Part shown: positions 48,471 through 51,797 of the stretch, one piece after another
Layout: each line of letters starts with the position of its first letter
Position numbering within the stretch: the stretch's first letter is position 1
Position numbers and translations under genes: made by a program
Source: an uncultured Acidobacteriota bacterium
Lineage (GTDB): Bacteria > Acidobacteriota > Thermoanaerobaculia > UBA5066
Reading direction: 5' to 3'
NCBI GenBank assembly: GCA_937888435.1
Contig: CALAQS010000277.1
Location: 1 to 51,797, forward strand
Length of the DNA: 51,797 bases
The notes under the pieces: model-generated
The model's input: the letters and a program-made list of their open reading frames with translations, nothing else
Told to the model about the DNA's origin: nothing
The model's database searches: none

Positions 48471-48787
48471 AGAAGAAGCAGCACCCGGCCGTCGAGTACC
48501 CGGAGAAAACCCTGTCGGAGCTGAGGGCCGCGACGAAGGACCTCGACCGCGATATGGTCGCGGACGAGTTCCATCCGATGGGGCCAGCCGAACGTGTCCG
48601 ATGGGAAAGGGCACGCCGGAAGCCGGGCCGCCCTCGCCGCGGTGCCGGGGCGAAGGTCATCTCGGTCAGCGTGGAGCGCGGCCTCCTCGTTCGCTCTGAT
48701 GCTCTCGCACGGAACCTCGGGATCACGCGGGCGTTGCTCGTCGAGCGCGGCCTCAAGGCGGTGCTTGCGGCCGAGGGGCGGCTGTAG
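48467..48787 (+). CDS. brnA: BrnA-like antitoxin
   Basis: A 106-residue partner of the BrnT toxin. The C-terminal half (KVISVSVERGLLVRSDALAR, then NLGITRALLVERGLKAVLA) fits a ribbon-helix-helix-like DNA-binding domain. The N-terminal half (YPEKTLSELRAATKDLDRDM, then ADEFHPMGPAERVRW) would wrap the toxin. It is a more distant match than BrnT and might be another antitoxin class. Overlap with BrnT indicates translational coupling. Confidence 0.68.
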   Translation: MKKKQHPAVEYPEKTLSELRAATKDLDRDMVADEFHPMGPAERVRWERARRKPGRPRRGAGAKVISVSVERGLLVRSDALARNLGITRALLVERGLKAVLAAEGRL

Positions 48788-48806
48788 GCTCCAGCCTCAC
48801 GAACCG

Positions 48807-49781
48807 ATGAAACCGCGCCGGGCCACGGCCCTTGTCGCGCTTGTCGCCGCGTTCCATTTGCGCGCGGGGGAGCCGAAGAAGGCGACCACGCCTGCGCCAC
48901 CGCCCGCGATCCGCGTCACGCTCCTCGGCACCGGCAACCCGCGGCCGTCGATGACGCGCTTCGGGCCGTCGATCCTCGTCGAGGCCGGAACGAAACGCAT
49001 CCTCGTGGATGCCGGGCGCGGCGCGACGCAGCGCCTCTTCTCGCTCGGCGACGGCATGCTCTCCGGGATCGACCTCGTCCTTCTGACCCATCTCCACTCC
49101 GACCATGTCGTCGGGCTTCCGGACCTCTGGCTCACGGGCTGGATCTTCGGGCGCGAAAAGCCGCTTCTCGTCCGCGGCCCCGAAGGCACCGCGGCGATGA
49201 TGTCTCACCTGAAAGCGGCGTATGCGTTCGACATCGGCATCCGCCGTGACGTGGACGAGCGCTTCCCGGCGGCGGGGATCGAGGTCGACGCCGTCGACCT
49301 TCAGAGCGGCGCGAGCTTCGAGCTCGACGGCGTGAAGGTCACGGCGTTCGCGGTGGATCACGGCGTCGTGAAGCCGGCCTACGGCTACCGGATCGACTAC
49401 GCGGGGAGGTCGGTCGTCTTCTCGGGCGACACGCGCCCGTCGCGAGCGCTCGTCGAAAACGCGCGCGGCGTGGACGTCCTCGTCCACGAGGTCATCGTGC
49501 CGTCCGTCGAGATGATGCGGTCGGCGGTGGCCGACGCTACGAAGATCCGCAGCATCATCGACCACCACACGACGCCGGAGGACGCGGGAAAGATCTTCGC
49601 GGAAGTGAAGCCCCGCCTCGCCGTCTACTCCCACATCGTCCCGTCGCCCGCGGCTGAGAAGGACCTCGTCGGCCCGACCCGCAAGACCTACTCCGGTCCG
49701 CTCGCCGTCGGCTACGACCTCATGTCCATCTCGATCGGCGAGAAGATCACGGTCGAAAAGCGCGCCGTGAGCGTGGAGTGA
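48807..49781 (+). CDS. Exported metallo-beta-lactamase-fold hydrolase (RNase Z/arylsulfatase-like)
   Basis: A 324-residue MBL-fold protein with a signal peptide (about 1-20). The metal-binding HxHxDH motif is THLHSDHVVGLPDLWLTG; further ligands are Asp in VVFSGDTRPS, His in VLVHEVIV and DHHTTPEDAG, and a final His in YSHIVPS. The DAGRGATQRL and DLWLTGWIFGRE blocks resemble the RNase Z/arylsulfatase-type subgroup found in the envelope. The substrate is unknown. The stop is a UGA; reading on in the same frame would give 26 more codons with a hydrophobic segment (see finding). Confidence 0.82.
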   Translation: MKPRRATALVALVAAFHLRAGEPKKATTPAPPPAIRVTLLGTGNPRPSMTRFGPSILVEAGTKRILVDAGRGATQRLFSLGDGMLSGIDLVLLTHLHSDHVVGLPDLWLTGWIFGREKPLLVRGPEGTAAMMSHLKAAYAFDIGIRRDVDERFPAAGIEVDAVDLQSGASFELDGVKVTAFAVDHGVVKPAYGYRIDYAGRSVVFSGDTRPSRALVENARGVDVLVHEVIVPSVEMMRSAVADATKIRSIIDHHTTPEDAGKIFAEVKPRLAVYSHIVPSPAAEKDLVGPTRKTYSGPLAVGYDLMSISIGEKITVEKRAVSVE

Positions 49782-49829
49782 CGTTCCGGCGTCGAGACGG
49801 TCCTCGTCCTCCTCATCCCCTTCGCCGCG

Positions 49830-49860
49830 GCGCTGATGGCGCGGGGGGCGTGGCTGTACT
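49830..49860 (+). repeat. Direct repeat copy A (C-terminal remnant-like)
   Basis: This 31-nt stretch begins GCGCTGATGGCGCGGGG, ends TGGCTGTACT and shares nearly all its bases with copy B at 50039. The flanks upstream are also alike (CTCGTC-CTC/TTC-TCATCC). In its frame it encodes ALMARGAWLY followed by a stop, which resembles the end of a membrane-protein helix. Confidence 0.55.
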
Positions 49861-49926
49861 GAGGATCGGCGCGGACGAGCCGTCAGCGACGGGGGAGGGC
49901 GCTGGCCGCCAGGAAGGCCGGCGGAG

Positions 49927-49979
49927 AGTGGGGGCGCGGCGACGACGCCGCGGCTGCGTCGTCGCCGCCGCGCCCCACT
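49927..49979. repeat. Long GC-rich inverted repeat (hairpin)
   Basis: A roughly 22-bp imperfect stem: AGTGGGG-GCGCGGC-GACGACGC pairs with GCGTCGTC-GCC-GCCGCG-CCCCACT around a 7-nt loop (CGCGGCT). One arm carries three extra bases and there is a single-base bulge. It stands between convergent genes and has no T-tract, so it could block transcription from both sides or be a REP-like element. Confidence 0.6.
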
Positions 49980-50038
49980 TCTTCGTGAGGCTGAACGACG
50001 CAACGGTTGCTCTCGTCTTCGTCATCCGGTTCGCGCCT

Positions 50039-50068
50039 GCGCTGATGGCGCGGGGACGTGGCTGTTCT
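50039..50068 (+). repeat. Direct repeat copy B
   Basis: A 30-nt near copy of the sequence at 49830, differing by a 1-nt gap and a few substitutions (the frame of ALMARG is then shifted before WLF and a stop). The 1-nt loss suggests drift without selection, so it is a remnant rather than a gene. Confidence 0.5.
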
Positions 50069-50096
50069 AGGGTCCGAACGGTCGATCTGGGGGGGG

Positions 50097-51623
50097 CTAG
50101 TGCTTCAGTGTAGAGCCGCAACACCGCTTTACCTTGTTCCCACTCCCACAAGGGCATTGCTCGTTCCGGCTTCGCCCTTTCTTGAGCAGCCTTTCACCCC
50201 TTAGCGGATACTCATACTCACGGGCATGAGACGATCGAAGCTTTGACGGATCGTTCCAAATCCGTAGCTCGCGCTGCTCCCGTCGAGCCTCCTCTCTCAT
50301 ATCATCGTCCACCTTCGCTTCGAGAAAACCAAGATCCTCCGATTGAAGATCGTTCGGTTTTCCAAGGGGCCCTGTCGCGATTCCGACGACGCAGGAGGCG
50401 TCAGTGGTCGATTCGACTCTAGCGATCGTAATTGCCGCCCCCAACATCCGACGCCTCACGCGTCGGTAGGCTTCATCGGTCACACTCTGTGGCCTCTTGA
50501 GCGTCAAGAAGACGTAGGTTGGCTTCCCCTCGCCCCCGGGCACGACCCTGTGGAAACGATCCGAGTGATCGCCGGCTTCAAGGGCCCCTAGGAGAGCTCG
50601 TGAGAGCATTCGCCTATGGGTGCGGGGCTCGGCGGCCATGATCCGAAGAGCGCGCTCAACGTCTTCGATATCGCTTCCACCAGCCATGGACGTGCCTTCC
50701 AGCTGGTGGCTCGCAAACTTGTCGATCAGCCTGTCCCACGTGTAACTGATCTCGTCCGCCTTCTTCTGCGCCAGCCTCTCAGGATGGGATTCGAACGCGC
50801 GCCAGCCACCTTCCTCGAGGGCCCAAAGGTCGAATCGCTCAGGAACGCGGAACCCGTGTTCACCGTCCTTGTCGATGCCTCTTAGGTAGCGAGCCAGCAG
50901 GTCTTCTTCACCACAGGCGATGATCCGAACGGGCCCTTCGAAGAGAGCCTGTTTCTTAGAGAGATATCGGGTGAAATCGTCGATCGTGTCGAGCGTGTCC
51001 AGGAGAATGTCGAAGGTGGCGTCATCCACAACGTGAATGAAACCTCTTGAAGGGTCTAGATTTCCCACGGTAAACGGTCGGAACCCTGGAGCGCTCGGCA
51101 AGTGCTCAGTGCCCTTCAGCTTCGAATCAACCATTAGGGATCCAGAGCCGCCGAAGGCTTTCTCTGTTCGCCTGGCTGATCCGCGTGCAACGACAACTCT
51201 GTGAAATGTAGTGCCTTCATTGATGTCAATGGAGAAGGGCACGCGCGTCCTGCATGACGAGTCGGTGAACACGCGGTCCGGGTGCGAGCGAATCCACCGT
51301 TCCGCGCCCCAGACCTGCTCGGCAGACGCGAGCACCGCTTTCTTGAACCATCGACTCCAATCGACCGAAGTGTCACCAGTATCCGGAAACGCGCAGTCCT
51401 TATCCGAGAAGATAACTAGCTGATTTCCGAAGACAACGAGAACGTCGCAGATTTCGCGAGCGGGTGCGTCGTCTCGAAATACGTTGGGCCAACTCCAAAG
51501 GCGAAGGAAGGAGGATTCACAACGGCTCACGAGCTTGCGCTCAGAGCCGGTCAGCCCCGATCCCTTCGTAATCGGTTGGCGGCCCTTGAGCGTTTCGGCC
51601 GCGTCAGCCTTCTCTCCTGTCAC
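50097..51623 (-). CDS. SEC-C-motif protein of unknown function (508 aa)
   Basis: A 508-residue protein whose last 20 residues form a SEC-C zinc motif (EQCPCGSGNKVKRCC). The N-terminal part has a compact alpha/beta pattern with ICDVLVVFGNQLVIFSDKDC and DWSRWFKKAVLASAEQVWGA, reminiscent of a nuclease-like fold, but no catalytic motif is certain. The middle includes DRLIDKFASHQLEG and EVERALRIMAAEPRTHRRML-like helices. Codon use and base composition are clearly less GC-rich than in its neighbours, a sign of recent transfer. Proteins with such a C-terminal SEC-C tail often occur in mobile or defence-linked settings. The ATG at 51623 lacks a clear Shine-Dalgarno. Confidence 0.62.
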   Translation of the reverse strand: MTGEKADAAETLKGRQPITKGSGLTGSERKLVSRCESSFLRLWSWPNVFRDDAPAREICDVLVVFGNQLVIFSDKDCAFPDTGDTSVDWSRWFKKAVLASAEQVWGAERWIRSHPDRVFTDSSCRTRVPFSIDINEGTTFHRVVVARGSARRTEKAFGGSGSLMVDSKLKGTEHLPSAPGFRPFTVGNLDPSRGFIHVVDDATFDILLDTLDTIDDFTRYLSKKQALFEGPVRIIACGEEDLLARYLRGIDKDGEHGFRVPERFDLWALEEGGWRAFESHPERLAQKKADEISYTWDRLIDKFASHQLEGTSMAGGSDIEDVERALRIMAAEPRTHRRMLSRALLGALEAGDHSDRFHRVVPGGEGKPTYVFLTLKRPQSVTDEAYRRVRRRMLGAAITIARVESTTDASCVVGIATGPLGKPNDLQSEDLGFLEAKVDDDMREEARREQRELRIWNDPSKLRSSHAREYEYPLRGERLLKKGRSRNEQCPCGSGNKVKRCCGSTLKH

Positions 51624-51663
51624 TCAGCAATAATGCTTGAGAGAAGTTCAATGCGCACCTTCC

Positions 51664-51797
51664 CTACCTCACCGGCATCGCCGGCCTCTTCGGCCTGACC
51701 GGCGGGTTGTTCTTCAATTCCTTCATGACGATCGCGATCGCTTTCTCGAGCTGCGGGTCGTGGCCGGCGATGACGTCGGCCGGGGTCTGCTCGACCT
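51664..51797 (-). CDS. Tricorn-like S41 protease, C-terminal end only
   Basis: The last 43 codons of a gene that continues beyond the window. The sequence ends with VEQTPADVIAGHDPQLEKAI, followed by AIVMKELKNNPPVRPKRPAM and a stop at 51666-51664. This tail (DVI-G-DPQLEKAI ... KNNPP-RP-RP) is typical of the C-terminus of secreted tricorn/S41-type peptidases that carry a TolB-like propeller. Catalytic parts are outside the window. The neighbouring SEC-C gene starts 40 nt downstream. Confidence 0.6.
   Translation of the reverse strand, partial: VEQTPADVIAGHDPQLEKAIAIVMKELKNNPPVRPKRPAMPVR

Larger units (their letters stand above)
49782..50096. other. 315-bp gap with hairpin and diverged direct repeat
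   Basis: Between the convergent MBL gene and the SEC-C gene I see no convincing gene. It holds two related stretches (49830-49860 and 50039-50068), each starting GCGCTGATGGCGCGGGG and ending in a TGGCTGT-CT block. A long GC-rich imperfect palindrome (49927-49979) lies between them. The region may be decayed remnants of a gene's 3' end with a transcription-blocking hairpin. Confidence 0.55.

Overview
The window is a GC-rich bacterial chromosome segment of dense, mostly single-copy genes with 1-4 nt overlaps. The gene content suggests an Acidobacteriota-like bacterium, perhaps of the Thermoanaerobaculia type: a large isocitrate lyase, a sortilin/BNR-repeat giant protein, an M28 peptidase, DinB, DUF4412 and DUF6526 proteins, a tricorn-like S41 protease end, a free-standing S23 four-helix protein and a b558-type succinate dehydrogenase. 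This is inferred from protein families only. I see no rRNA, tRNA, CRISPR array, insertion sequence or prophage.

Left part (1-16 kb). A partial membrane protein, the DNA polymerase III delta' subunit and thymidylate kinase run leftward. Rightward lies a signalling block: a PDZ/multi-TM/GAF/PP2C phosphatase, a TPR protein and a GAF-AAA+-Fis regulator with an altered GAFTGA loop. After the leftward isocitrate lyase comes a 0.67 kb regulatory region with two palindromes and a good -24/-12 (sigma-54) promoter match. That promoter faces a tightly packed series: small ORF, RsbW-like kinase, STAS protein, GAF-PP2C phosphatase, two-lobed aspartyl-protease lipoprotein, lipoprotein-type protein-isoaspartate methyltransferase, and a small unknown protein. 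This looks like a switch-controlled envelope protein repair/processing operon and is the most novel unit here.

Middle (16-26 kb). A leftward formate dehydrogenase operon (alpha, beta, gamma, FdhE) contains an in-frame UGA with a SECIS hairpin directly behind it. The alpha subunit is therefore one 1026-residue selenoprotein with a Tat signal, although conventional ORF finding splits it in two. Upstream is an agmatine-to-putrescine pair (aguA-aguB), divergent from an M28 peptidase.

Right part (26-48 kb). This holds envelope, lipid and stress genes: an exported peroxiredoxin, a sortilin-like propeller, an acyl-CoA ligase, a one-permease osmoprotectant ABC transporter, bacterioferritin, a proline dipeptidase, YceI, an acyltransferase and a flavoprotein. 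The translation-associated pair YciH/ArfB follows, then citrate synthase, a thioesterase, and malate dehydrogenase followed by sdhCAB. With isocitrate lyase these supply much of the TCA/glyoxylate route; formate dehydrogenase feeds electrons to the quinone pool.

End (48-51.8 kb). A BrnT/BrnA-type toxin-antitoxin pair, an exported metallo-beta-lactamase-fold hydrolase, a 315 bp gap with a long hairpin and a diverged direct repeat, and a visibly less GC-rich, probably transferred SEC-C protein gene precede the 3' end of a tricorn-like protease.

A recurring theme is short divergent spacers (18-33 bp) in which a -10-like hexamer lies only 5-10 nt before a start codon with no Shine-Dalgarno sequence. 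This suggests frequent leaderless and bidirectional transcription.
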